34,256 nucleotides of DNA from the NCBI GenBank assembly GCA_012735245.1, contig JAAYHU010000012.1:1-34256 (forward strand), in the 5' to 3' direction. A model generated the notes under the pieces. The model was not told the DNA's origin. It ran no database searches and worked only from the letters and a program-made list of their open reading frames with translations. The translations under genes were made by a program, and so were the position numbers. This DNA is from Tissierellia bacterium (lineage in GTDB: Bacteria > Bacillota > Clostridia > Tissierellales > Tissierellaceae). Shown piece by piece: positions 23,564 through 33,264 of the stretch; the stretch's first letter is position 1, and the number at the start of each line of letters is the position of its first letter.

Positions 23564-23587
23564 AAACTGGCGAAAGCCAGTTTTTTT
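23564..23587 (+). terminator. Terminator after the glutamate dehydrogenase gene
   Basis: Stem AAACTGGC (23564-23571) with GCCAGTTT (23576-23583), GAAA tetraloop, T7 run. Confidence 0.93.
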
Positions 23588-23597
23588 ATTTCCCTAG

Positions 23598-23626
23598 TTG
23601 ACATTAGGAAGTATTTTTTCTATACT
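23598..23626 (+). promoter_or_regulatory. Promoter of the RND exporter-TetR operon
   Basis: Perfect TTGACA (23598-23603), 17 bases, TATACT (23621-23626). The palindromic operator begins four bases after the -10 and covers the start site. Confidence 0.82.
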
Positions 23627-23629
23627 ATA

Positions 23630-23657
23630 ATTAGTGACCGACTAGTCGGTCACTAAT
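23630..23657 (+). promoter_or_regulatory. Perfect 28-bp palindrome: TetR-family operator
   Basis: Half-site ATTAGTGACCGACT (23630-23643) is followed without a gap by its exact complement (23644-23657). The core GACCGACTAGTCGGTC resembles operators of TetR-family efflux regulators. It sits between the -10 and the exporter start, and the TetR gene is the second gene of the operon, so negative autoregulation relieved by a pump substrate is the simplest model. Confidence 0.85.
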
Positions 23658-23681
23658 CTTATTATAGAATAGGAGGGCAAA

Positions 23682-26600
23682 ATGTTATCAAAATTTAGTG
23701 TCAAGAAACCTTATACAGTAGTTGTTGCAGTGATTTTAGTATTAATATTGGGAAGCATATCCTTTATCAATTTGCAAACCGATCTACTTCCTAATATAGA
23801 ATTGCCTTACTTAGTTATCATGACCTCTTACCCAGGAGCAAGCCCTGAGGAGGTAGAGATGGTAGTAACAAAACCCATTGAACAAGTGGTAGCTACTGCC
23901 AGCAATATTAAAAACATCAATTCAATTTCTAGTGAAAATACCTCCATTGTCATTTTAGAATTCAATAATAATGTCAATATGGACTCAAGTATAATTGAAA
24001 TCAACAGCAGTCTGGACCTAATAAAAAGTGCCTGGAATGATTCCGTTGGCACCCCAATGATAATTAGGTTAAATCCAGATATGCTGCCTATAGGAATTTT
24101 TTCAGTAGATATGGAGGGTATGGATGTAGCAGAAATATCTGATTTTGTTGAGTCCAGAATAATTCCAGAACTGGAAAGTATAGAAGGGGTTGCTTCTGTT
24201 TCAGGAGTTGGATTGATAGAAGAAAATATTGAGGTTTTCATTAATCCAGATAAAATAGATGAATTAAATAAAAGGATTTTAGATAAGGTTGATTCAAAAT
24301 TAGCAGAAGCTGAAGAAGAATTGGAGAAGGCAAAGAAAGAAATAGAAGCAGGGAAAAATAGATTAAATGCTGAAGAAAGAACCCAAAGACAAAAACTAGA
24401 AGAAGGGGAAAGGGCTATAAACTTAGCCAAGGAACAGATTGTTCAAGGAGAAGCTGGTATAAATGCTGGCCTACTAGAGTTAAATGAGAAAAAAGCAGAA
24501 ATTGAAAACCTATTAAGGGAACTAAATAAAAAGGAAGAAGAATTAAAGGCCAGTGAAAGTGTCCTATTGGCCCAGGGAGATGAGCTGTCCCAAGAAGATA
24601 GGATAAGATTAGGTGCAATTCAAGAAAGTTTAAAAGGGCTTAGCCAAAATAAGCTGGAAGCAGAAATGGGACTTAAGGCCTTAGAGGCTAAATTAGAAGA
24701 ATTAGAAGTACAAAAGGCTTCCCTTGAAGAAAAGAAAGAGGAATTAAGTTTACAGGAAAAGCAGATAGTAGAAGGAAAAGCTCTTTTAGAATCTGAAATG
24801 AATAAGGCAAGGGCCCAGCTTACTGAGGGAGAAAAGACCTTAAATGAAAAGTTAGAGGAGTTTGAAAAGGCTAGGGAAGAGGCCTTCAAGCAGGCATCCT
24901 TAGATGGGGTAATAACTAGCAAAATGATTTCAGGCATACTTGCAGCACAGAACTTTTCTATGCCTGCAGGCTATGTATCAGAGGAAGGTACAGATTATTT
25001 AGTTAAGGTTGGAGATAAAATAAGAAGTATAGATGAAGTAAAGAACTTACTCCTATTTGATACAGGAGAAGAAGGAATAGGCAAAATCTACCTAAAAGAT
25101 GTGGCAGACATAGCTTATAAGGATAATTCAGAGGATGTTTATGCTAAAATAAATGGAAACAATGGAGTAATACTGACTTTTCAAAAACAAAGCAATTATT
25201 CTACAACTGAGGTATCAAAGAATATTGGAAAGAAGATGGAAGAATTAAGGGCAAAACATGAAGGACTAAACTTTACAGCATTAATGGACCAGGGAATATA
25301 TATTGGTATAGTCATAGACTCAGTTATAGATAACTTGATATATGGTGGAATTTTAGCAATTCTTGTACTTATAGTATTTTTAAGGGATTTAAAACCTACC
25401 TTTGTCATAGCCCTATCTATCCCCATAAGTTTAGTATTTGCTGTGGCTTTAATGTATTTTACAGGAGTTACTTTAAACATCATATCACTGGCAGGTTTGG
25501 CCCTTGGTGTAGGAATGCTGGTAGATAACTCCATAGTAGTTATAGAAAATATCTACAGACTTAGAAGTGAAGGGGTACCTCCTGTTAAGGCTTCCATTGA
25601 AGGGGCAAAGGAAGTAGGAGGGGCTATAATGGCATCTACTCTTACTACAGTATGTGTATTCTTGCCCATTGTATTTACAAAGGGAATCTCACGACAGCTC
25701 TTTGTGGATATGGGACTTACAATAGCTTATTCCTTAATTGCTAGCCTTATAGTAGCCTTATCCTTAGTGCCTTCAATGGCAACGACAGTACTAAAAAATA
25801 CCAAGGAGAAGGAACATAAGCTTTTTGATAAGTTATTAGATGTATACGAAAAAATCCTTAGATGGTCCTTGTCCCATAAAGGCATTGTCATATTAGCAGT
25901 AACTGCATTGCTTATATTAAGCGGATACCTGGCAGGGTCCATGGGTACAGCCTTTATTCCAGAAATGGAAACTCCACAGATGTCTCTAAACTTAGAGATG
26001 CCAAAGGAAAGCACATTTAATGATACTGTGGAAATGTCTGATATTGTAATAGATAGGCTTTTAGATATAGAAGATATAGAAACCATTGGGGCATTCCACA
26101 GCGGGGGAATCCTTGGTTTTGGTCCTCAAGGAAGTAGCGGTGGAAATACCATGTCAATGTATTTAATCCTAAACGAGAATAAAAAGATGACCAATTTGGA
26201 AATAGAAAGGGAGATAATTGAAAGGACAAAGGATTTAGACTGTAAGATAACAGTAAGTACTTCCAATATGGACATGAGCGTCCTAGGAGGTTCTGGTATA
26301 GAAGTCCTAGTTAAGGGTAGAGACCTAGATGAATTAAGGGACATAGGAAATGATATATTAGAGATTCTAGGGTCAATAGAGGGAACTAAGGATCTTAGGG
26401 TCGGTGAAGATGACAGCCTAGAGGAAATAAGGATTATTGTAGATAAGGAAAGGGCCATGGAAGAGGGCCTAACAGTTGCACAAGTATTTAGTGAAGTTAA
26501 CTCCTTATTGGCAAGGGGCAAGGCTGCAACTACCTTATCAGTTTCAAATAAGGATTATCCGGTAATAGTGGTAGATGGGGAGAGCAAAAACTTAACTACA

Positions 26601-27395
26601 GAGGATATAAGGGATTTAACCATTAAGCTTAATAAGGATGGAGAAGAAGCAGAAGTAAAAATAGGGGATATTGCAGAGGTGACTGAGGAAATAGGACCTA
26701 CCTCCATTAGAAGGAAGGACCAGGAAAGGTATATTTCAGTAAGGGCAAATATAGACCAGGATTATAATATAGGCCTAGTTAGCCGAGAGTTTGAAGATAG
26801 ATTAAAGGATTATAAGTTGCCAGAAGGCTACTCCATAGAATTGGCTGGTGAAAATGAATTGATAAAAGAATCCATGAGAGACTTAATCTATATGATTTTA
26901 CTGGCCATTGCCTTTATATATTTGATTATGGTTGCCCAATTCCAATCTTTAATGTCACCATTTATAGTAATGTTTACTATTCCCTTAGCCTTTACTGGAG
27001 GCTTGTTGGCCTTAGTAATTACAGGACATGAAATTAGTTTAATTGCCATGTTAGGATTTCTAGTCCTATCTGGAGTGGTAGTAAATAATGGTATAGTATT
27101 TGTTGACTATACTAATCAATTAAGAGAAAGGGATATGGAAACTACAGAGGCCTTAGTACTGGCAGGAAGGACTAGAATGAGGGCAATCTTTATGACAGCC
27201 ATAACTACTATTTTTGGCTTGTCAACTTTATCCCTGGGAGTAGGAGTAGGGGCAGAAATGGTTCAGCCCTTGGCCATTACAGCCATTGGAGGCTTAACCT
27301 ATGCTACAATACTTACCCTTCTTGTAGTACCTGTAATGTATAGTATATTTCACAAGAGGAAAATAAGGAAAATCTCCTTAGAAGGAGAGGAGTAA
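23682..27395 (+). CDS. RND-family efflux permease with a coiled-coil insert in the first extracytoplasmic loop
   Basis: 1237 residues, about 200 longer than AcrB-type pumps. TM1 is at ~10-30 (YTVVVAVILVLILGSISF), followed by the RND porter motif (LPNIELPYLVIMTSYPGASPEEVE). Residues ~195-405 are a long, almost uninterrupted E/K/A/L-rich coiled coil. Then come the rest of the porter region, a TM bundle at ~540-700 with GMLVDNSIVVIENIYRL, a second loop, and the last bundle with VVVNNGIVFVDYTNQLRERD. AcrB's proton relay pair Asp-Asp appears as Asp615-Asn616 and its TM10 lysine as Asn, which I believe is usual in Gram-positive SwrC-like pumps. Substrates are unknown. No membrane-fusion or outer-membrane partner is encoded nearby. 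ATG 23682 follows AGGAGGG; it is coupled to TetR. Confidence 0.93.
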   Translation: MLSKFSVKKPYTVVVAVILVLILGSISFINLQTDLLPNIELPYLVIMTSYPGASPEEVEMVVTKPIEQVVATASNIKNINSISSENTSIVILEFNNNVNMDSSIIEINSSLDLIKSAWNDSVGTPMIIRLNPDMLPIGIFSVDMEGMDVAEISDFVESRIIPELESIEGVASVSGVGLIEENIEVFINPDKIDELNKRILDKVDSKLAEAEEELEKAKKEIEAGKNRLNAEERTQRQKLEEGERAINLAKEQIVQGEAGINAGLLELNEKKAEIENLLRELNKKEEELKASESVLLAQGDELSQEDRIRLGAIQESLKGLSQNKLEAEMGLKALEAKLEELEVQKASLEEKKEELSLQEKQIVEGKALLESEMNKARAQLTEGEKTLNEKLEEFEKAREEAFKQASLDGVITSKMISGILAAQNFSMPAGYVSEEGTDYLVKVGDKIRSIDEVKNLLLFDTGEEGIGKIYLKDVADIAYKDNSEDVYAKINGNNGVILTFQKQSNYSTTEVSKNIGKKMEELRAKHEGLNFTALMDQGIYIGIVIDSVIDNLIYGGILAILVLIVFLRDLKPTFVIALSIPISLVFAVALMYFTGVTLNIISLAGLALGVGMLVDNSIVVIENIYRLRSEGVPPVKASIEGAKEVGGAIMASTLTTVCVFLPIVFTKGISRQLFVDMGLTIAYSLIASLIVALSLVPSMATTVLKNTKEKEHKLFDKLLDVYEKILRWSLSHKGIVILAVTALLILSGYLAGSMGTAFIPEMETPQMSLNLEMPKESTFNDTVEMSDIVIDRLLDIEDIETIGAFHSGGILGFGPQGSSGGNTMSMYLILNENKKMTNLEIEREIIERTKDLDCKITVSTSNMDMSVLGGSGIEVLVKGRDLDELRDIGNDILEILGSIEGTKDLRVGEDDSLEEIRIIVDKERAMEEGLTVAQVFSEVNSLLARGKAATTLSVSNKDYPVIVVDGESKNLTTEDIRDLTIKLNKDGEEAEVKIGDIAEVTEEIGPTSIRRKDQERYISVRANIDQDYNIGLVSREFEDRLKDYKLPEGYSIELAGENELIKESMRDLIYMILLAIAFIYLIMVAQFQSLMSPFIVMFTIPLAFTGGLLALVITGHEISLIAMLGFLVLSGVVVNNGIVFVDYTNQLRERDMETTEALVLAGRTRMRAIFMTAITTIFGLSTLSLGVGVGAEMVQPLAITAIGGLTYATILTLLVVPVMYSIFHKRKIRKISLEGEE

Positions 27396-27397
27396 AT

Positions 27398-28006
27398 ATG
27401 AAGGATAAGATTTTTTCAGAAAAGGAAATAGCAATCTTTAATGGACTAATTTCTTTGATGAAGAAGGGGGCTAACCCCTACTCCATCAAAGTATCGGATA
27501 TAGCTGAAGCAGCCAATATTGGAAAGGGAACTATTTATGATTACTTTGATACTAAGGAAGAAGTCATATCCAAGGCCATTATTTACAATATGACTAATGA
27601 AATTAAAAATGCCTTTAGAAGAATTGAGAATAAGGATAATTTTAGGGATAAGCTTTATGAGGTATTGGATATAATTGAGGAAAACTTAGGAAATAAACTT
27701 TCAACATTAAATATCTTATTGTCAGCCGGAGGCATCGAAAAATTCTATGAGTACTTGTTAGATAGTGAATACAATATTACAGAGTTCATCGCCTTAATTA
27801 ATAGGAAGATAAGGGACATATTGAATCTGGGAATTGAAGAAGGGGTAATAAATACTGAAGAAAACAGCTTTTATCAGATAATGGCTGTCCACGGGGTCAT
27901 TTCATTTTTTTCCCACTATATTAATCAAAGAGACTTATATTTAGATATTGGAGTAGAGGAAGCAAAGGATACAGCATATAGGATGCTTCTGAAGGCATTG
28001 AACTAA
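27398..28006 (+). CDS. TetR/AcrR-family transcriptional regulator of the RND pump
   Basis: 202 residues. The N-terminal helix-turn-helix (~8-58) is clear: IFNGLISLMKKGANPYSIKVSDIAEAANIGKGTIYDYFDTKEEVISKAI, with the TetR pattern 'V..IA..A.IGKGTIY.YF..KEE'. The C-terminal ligand domain (~70-202) is helical and unlike any I can name. It starts two bases after the exporter stop with GGAGAGGAG upstream, so it is co-translated with the pump. The perfect palindrome at 23630 is its probable binding site. Confidence 0.93.
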   Translation: MKDKIFSEKEIAIFNGLISLMKKGANPYSIKVSDIAEAANIGKGTIYDYFDTKEEVISKAIIYNMTNEIKNAFRRIENKDNFRDKLYEVLDIIEENLGNKLSTLNILLSAGGIEKFYEYLLDSEYNITEFIALINRKIRDILNLGIEEGVINTEENSFYQIMAVHGVISFFSHYINQRDLYLDIGVEEAKDTAYRMLLKALN

Positions 28007-28031
28007 AAAACTGGCAGATGCCAGTTTTTTT
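28005..28031 (+). terminator. Terminator of the RND-TetR operon
   Basis: Stem AAAAAACTGGC (28005-28015) with GCCAGTTTTTT (28020-28030), loop AGAT, overlapping the TetR stop region and running into a T-tract. Confidence 0.92.
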
Positions 28032-28090
28032 AATTAGAATATGGGTAAACTACTTATTATATGTAAGACTAAAAGAAAAGGGAGAGTAGT

Positions 28091-28963
28091 ATGAATTACA
28101 ATATAATCCAAGATAATAACAAGATAATATTAAAGGATATGAAAAATTTTGATCCTAAGCATATATTTGAATGTGGTCAAGCCTTTAGATGGAAAGTTGA
28201 AGATGATAATTCCTATACTGCCATTGCCTATGGAAGGGTTATTAATGTCAAAAGGGAAAAGGATGATATAGTACTAAAAAATACAAATTTAGATGATATC
28301 AAGGGTATTTGGTATAATTACTTTGACTTAGGTAGGGATTATGATGAAATAAAAAGGATCCTGTCTGAGGATGATGTCCTAAGGGAAGCCATTAAGTTTG
28401 GAGAAGGTATAAGGATATTAAACCAAGACCCCTTTGAGACTGTAATATCCTTTATTATATCAGCGAATAACCAAATTCCCAGGATTAAAAAATCTATTGA
28501 GCTAATTGCAAACCACTATGGAGAGAGGATTGAAGGAACTGAATATTATAGTTTTCCCACTCCTGAAGCCCTATCTAAGGCTAAGGCAGAGGATTTAAAG
28601 GAAATATGCAGAGTTGGCTTTAGGGGAGAGAGGATTGTAGAGACTTCAAAGATTATAGCCAGGGGAGATATAGATTTAAATGAAATATTTAATATGCCTA
28701 AGGAAGAAGGGAAGAAAATACTTATGACCTTGCCAGGCGTAGGCCCTAAGGTTTCAGAGTGTATACTGTTGTTTGCCTTTAAAAAGTCCGATGCCTTCCC
28801 TGTAGATGTGTGGGTTAAGAGGGTAATGGAGTATTTTTATCTAAAGGAAGACACCAATGAAAAACTCATAGGCGACTATGGGGCTAAACTCTTTGGCAGC
28901 CTTGCAGGTTTTGCTCAGCAATACCTCTTTTACTATGCTAGGGAACTGGGAATAGGTAAATAG
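28091..28963 (+). CDS. 8-oxoguanine DNA glycosylase / AP lyase (Ogg type)
   Basis: 290-residue HhH-GPD DNA repair enzyme, with the Ogg1-like N-terminal domain (IFECGQAFRWK, ~25-35, the 'GQ.FRW' signature) that other clostridial HhH glycosylases such as endonuclease III lack. The catalytic hairpin is LPGVGPKVSECILLFAF with the Schiff-base lysine at 220, and PVDVWVKR carries the activating aspartate at 239. It removes 8-oxoguanine opposite C. No C-terminal Fe-S cysteine cluster is present, which separates it from Nth and MutY. ATG 28091 follows AAAGGGAGAG. It stands alone between two terminator/repeat regions. Confidence 0.93.
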   Translation: MNYNIIQDNNKIILKDMKNFDPKHIFECGQAFRWKVEDDNSYTAIAYGRVINVKREKDDIVLKNTNLDDIKGIWYNYFDLGRDYDEIKRILSEDDVLREAIKFGEGIRILNQDPFETVISFIISANNQIPRIKKSIELIANHYGERIEGTEYYSFPTPEALSKAKAEDLKEICRVGFRGERIVETSKIIARGDIDLNEIFNMPKEEGKKILMTLPGVGPKVSECILLFAFKKSDAFPVDVWVKRVMEYFYLKEDTNEKLIGDYGAKLFGSLAGFAQQYLFYYARELGIGK

Positions 28964-29096
28964 TTTATTCAAGTTGATCAGGTCAAGCTTTGAGGTCACT
29001 TAATCCTTGAGAAAAAAACTTTACAAGGGTCTTCTAAAGATTTGACTTGTATTAGTGGAATTCTTTAACTGAATTCTATTTTCTCTATGGAAATTT

Positions 29097-29125
29097 TTGT
29101 CAAAATGTTATATCCTATTTAAAAT
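29097..29125 (+). promoter_or_regulatory. Promoter of the DUF554 gene
   Basis: TTGTCA (29097-29102), 17 bases, TAAAAT (29120-29125), 39 bases before the start codon. The preceding 130 bases after the glycosylase gene hold no feature I can support beyond two GAATTC copies. Confidence 0.6.
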
Positions 29126-29163
29126 AACAACTAATTCCTAATTGACGAATAGGGGGGATTTCT

Positions 29164-29859
29164 ATGTTAAGTACAATAGTAAATGTAATAGCAATTATAG
29201 CAGGCTCTATCTTAGGAATTTTAATAAAAAAGGGAATAAAAGAAGAATATAAAAATACAATTATGGATGGAATAGGTTTGGCTGTTGTTATCATTGGGAT
29301 TATGGGGGCAATTGAATCTCAAAATATTATGCTGGTAATCGCTAGTATTGTTGTGGGGAGCATAATTGGGGAAGCATTAAAGATTGAAAAGAGATTAGAC
29401 AACCTAGGCAATAGGCTTCAAAATAAGTTTGGAGGAGAGGACAGTAATTTTTCCAAAGGCTTTGTTACTGCATCCTTAGTTTATTGTGTAGGGGCTATGG
29501 CCATAGTGGGTTCACTAGAAGCTGGTATACAGGGGAACCATGAGACCTTATTTGCTAAGTCAATTTTAGACGGTATTTCTTCCATAATATTTGCATCTAC
29601 CTTAGGTATAGGTGTAGCCTTTGCCTCAATACCTGTATTAATCTACCAAGGCGGAATTACACTTCTGGCTAATCTAGTAAAGGATTTGCTGACTCCTGAA
29701 GTAATTAATGAAATGTCTGCTGTAGGCAGTATATTAATTATGGCAATTGGGATTAATATATTAGAAATAAGAAAAATTAAAGTTGGAAACATGCTTCCAG
29801 CCATTTTTATACCAATTATTTACTATATTGTAATTAATATGGTAAAAATTATTGGATAA
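29164..29859 (+). CDS. DUF554 family membrane protein
   Basis: 231-residue integral membrane protein with about six or seven hydrophobic helices. Family pattern: N-terminal TIVNVIAIIAGSILGILIKKGI, then GLAVVIIGIMGAIES and IVVGSIIGEALKIEKRLDNLGNRLQNKF, followed by FVTASLVYCVGAMAIVGSLEAGIQGNHETLFAKSILDGISSIIFASTLGIGVAFASIPVLIYQG, which is the conserved DUF554 core. The molecular function of the family is not established as far as I know; a transport role is a common guess. ATG 29164 follows GGGGGG. Single gene; the next unit is the CIRCE-groESL operon. Confidence 0.9.
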   Translation: MLSTIVNVIAIIAGSILGILIKKGIKEEYKNTIMDGIGLAVVIIGIMGAIESQNIMLVIASIVVGSIIGEALKIEKRLDNLGNRLQNKFGGEDSNFSKGFVTASLVYCVGAMAIVGSLEAGIQGNHETLFAKSILDGISSIIFASTLGIGVAFASIPVLIYQGGITLLANLVKDLLTPEVINEMSAVGSILIMAIGINILEIRKIKVGNMLPAIFIPIIYYIVINMVKIIG

Positions 29860-29955
29860 AGGGAGAAAAACAGAGGAAAACAAAGAAAAATAAAAAGAAC
29901 AAGAAAAAATGATTAAATATAACAAAAAATGCCTTATTATGGATATATTTGAAGC

Positions 29956-29984
29956 TTGCTTACATACTTTTTATTCAGTAACAT
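29956..29984 (+). promoter_or_regulatory. Possible groESL promoter
   Basis: TTGCTT (29956-29961), 17 bases, TAACAT (29979-29984), ending 13 bases before CIRCE. An alternative -10, TATATT (29994-29999), overlaps the CIRCE 5' edge with a poorer -35. Either puts CIRCE at or just after the start site. The 29860-29955 stretch is purine-rich filler with no other feature. Confidence 0.45.
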
Positions 29985-29997
29985 ATTATTGTGTATA

Positions 29998-30024
29998 TTA
30001 GCACTCACTGACAATGAGTGCTAA
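29998..30024 (+). promoter_or_regulatory. CIRCE operator (HrcA binding site)
   Basis: Exact consensus: TTAGCACTC (29998-30006), nine bases, GAGTGCTAA (30016-30024), 48 bases before groES. HrcA repression of groESL, relieved by heat, is expected. Confidence 0.98.
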
Positions 30025-30072
30025 TAAATTGATGGACAGTAGTATTATTATTAAATATAAGGAGGTAATATA

Positions 30073-30354
30073 ATGAAGCTTAGACCATTAGGCGACAGGG
30101 TTGTAATTAAGAAAATTGAGGTAGAAGAAAAAACAAAAAGTGGAATAGTACTTCCTAGTTCAGCTAAGGAACAGCCACAAATGGCTGAGGTAATTGCAAT
30201 TGGCGCTGACATTTTAAATGATGAAAAGAAAAAGGAACAAATTAAAATTGGTGACAAGGTTATATTTTCTAAATATGCAGGCACAGAAGTTAAGGTTGAC
30301 GATGACGAATTAACAATATTAAAATTAACTGACATCTTGGCAGTAGTTGAATAA
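30073..30354 (+). CDS. groES: Co-chaperonin GroES
   Basis: 93-residue lid subunit of the GroEL folding chamber. Typical opening MKLRPLGDRVVIKKIEVEEKTKSGIVLPSSAKEQPQMAEVIAIG, with the mobile loop at ~17-32 that contacts GroEL, and the ending TILKLTDILAVVE. Strong ribosome site AAGGAGG before ATG 30073. Under the CIRCE operator. An unusually long 133-base gap with repeat character separates it from groEL. Confidence 0.98.
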   Translation: MKLRPLGDRVVIKKIEVEEKTKSGIVLPSSAKEQPQMAEVIAIGADILNDEKKKEQIKIGDKVIFSKYAGTEVKVDDDELTILKLTDILAVVE

Positions 30355-32107
<1,753 letters not shown>

Positions 32108-32125
32108 TAGTAATAGGCTGAAATC

Positions 32126-32166
32126 AAGGCCACTCTATTATAATAGAGGGGCCTTATTTTTTTCCC
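32126..32166 (+). terminator. Terminator of groESL
   Basis: Stem AAGGCC-a-CTCTATTA (32126-32140) with TAATAGAG-g-GGCCTT (32141-32155), one internal A-G mismatch, then ATTTTTTT. Confidence 0.9.
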
Positions 32167-32197
32167 TTTATAACATAATTAAATACTCATAAATACA

Positions 32198-32226
32198 TTG
32201 TTAAGATAATAATATTCTAATATAAA
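32198..32226 (+). promoter_or_regulatory. Promoter of the alpha/beta hydrolase gene
   Basis: TTGTTA (32198-32203), 17 bases, TATAAA (32221-32226), 22 bases before the preferred start. Confidence 0.6.
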
Positions 32227-32248
32227 ACTTAATTATGGGGGAATGGCT

Positions 32249-33061
32249 GTGGGATATTATATCAATGTGGAACCTGATGTGAAAATTTATGTGGAAGATT
32301 TAAATCCAGAGGGGGATAAAACAATTGTATTTTTGCATGGATGGCCTGCTAACCATAAGTTATTTGAATACCAGTTTAACCAACTTCCTAAGTGGGGTTA
32401 TAGATGTATAGGCATAGATCAAAGAGGATTCGGCAAATCAGATAAACCATGGAGGGGATATGATTACAACCGCTTAGCTGATGATCTGAGATGCGTAGTT
32501 GAAGCCCTTGGATTGTATGATTTTACACTAGCAGGCCATTCAACAGGGGGAGCCATAGCTATTAGATATATGTCTAGGCACAATGGGTATGGGGTATCAA
32601 AACTTGTCTTAATTGCAGCAGCAGCCCCTAGCTTAATAAAACTTCCAAATTTTCCTTATGGAGTAGATGTTGAAGTAGTAACCCAAATAATTGAAGGGGC
32701 ATATAAGGACCGCCCTAAAATGTTAAGTGATTTTTGCGACAGATTCTTCTTTCAATATATTACTAAGCCCTTCTCTGATTGGTTCTTGCAATTAGGATTG
32801 CAGGCTGCAAGCTGGTCTACAATCGCTATTGCAAATACATGGCTCAATGAACAATTATTTAGTGATTTAGAGACAATAAATGTTCCGACACTGATTATTC
32901 ATGGAATTCACGATGAAGTTGTCCCATTTCAATTGGGAGAGATTCAACAAAGATATATTAAAAATTCTAAGCTTATGCCATTTCATTATAGCAGCCATGG
33001 ATCATTTTATGACGAACAAGACTTGTTTAATGAAGAATTGATGAGTTTTGTTGAAGGATAG
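32249..33061 (+). CDS. Alpha/beta hydrolase (esterase / chloroperoxidase-like)
   Basis: 270-residue soluble hydrolase. Oxyanion-hole motif FLHGWPAN (~28-35), then CIGIDQRGFGKSDKP, nucleophile elbow GHSTG with Ser98, acid residue in LIIHGIHDEVVPF, and histidine in SSHGSFYDE, so the catalytic triad is complete. The pattern resembles arylesterases and cofactor-free haloperoxidases; the physiological substrate is unknown. GTG 32249 is preferred over ATG 32243 because the GGGGG ribosome site (32237-32241) is only one base before the ATG but seven before the GTG, and MGYYINVEP is the start I would expect in relatives. Single-gene unit with its own promoter and terminator. Confidence 0.9.
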   Translation: MGYYINVEPDVKIYVEDLNPEGDKTIVFLHGWPANHKLFEYQFNQLPKWGYRCIGIDQRGFGKSDKPWRGYDYNRLADDLRCVVEALGLYDFTLAGHSTGGAIAIRYMSRHNGYGVSKLVLIAAAAPSLIKLPNFPYGVDVEVVTQIIEGAYKDRPKMLSDFCDRFFFQYITKPFSDWFLQLGLQAASWSTIAIANTWLNEQLFSDLETINVPTLIIHGIHDEVVPFQLGEIQQRYIKNSKLMPFHYSSHGSFYDEQDLFNEELMSFVEG

Positions 33062-33083
33062 TTTTTAATACATTGGGTTGAAT

Positions 33084-33119
33084 ATTAGGCCCCTCTATCA
33101 TAGAGGAGTCTAATTTTTT
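33084..33119 (+). terminator. Terminator after the hydrolase gene
   Basis: Imperfect 14-bp stem (33084-33097 with 33101-33114; one C-A mismatch and one G-U pair), loop TCA, followed by TTTTTT. Confidence 0.8.
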
Positions 33120-33145
33120 CGAAAATTTTACCATGATAAAAACTA

Positions 33146-33174
33146 TTGAAATATTAGACAAAGTAATGTATTAT
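33146..33174 (+). promoter_or_regulatory. Promoter of the AbgT-family gene
   Basis: TTGAAA (33146-33151), 17 bases, TATTAT (33169-33174). It leaves a leader of about 85 bases (33180-33264) in which I see only a weak GTTCA...TGAAC dyad and no known riboswitch. Confidence 0.6.
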
Positions 33175-33264
33175 AGTAACGTTGTCTGTTCATAATATTT
33201 ATAAGATTTAGGGCAGGTGTTAGCTGAACCATTATTAATATCATCATACAAAGAGGAGGTAAAA

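Noticed and set aside
23828-24430. 200-codon open frame on the minus strand opposite the RND gene
   Set aside because: It is complementary to the conserved RND coding sequence, has no ribosome site, and its Ser/Phe/Ile-rich composition is typical of antisense frames in this genome. Similar minus-strand frames opposite tex, the amidohydrolase, groEL and others were dropped for the same reason.
33180-33264. Leader riboswitch before the AbgT-family gene (for example THF or pABA related)
   Set aside because: The leader lacks the conserved core of the folate riboswitch or any other known class and contains only a weak five-base dyad.
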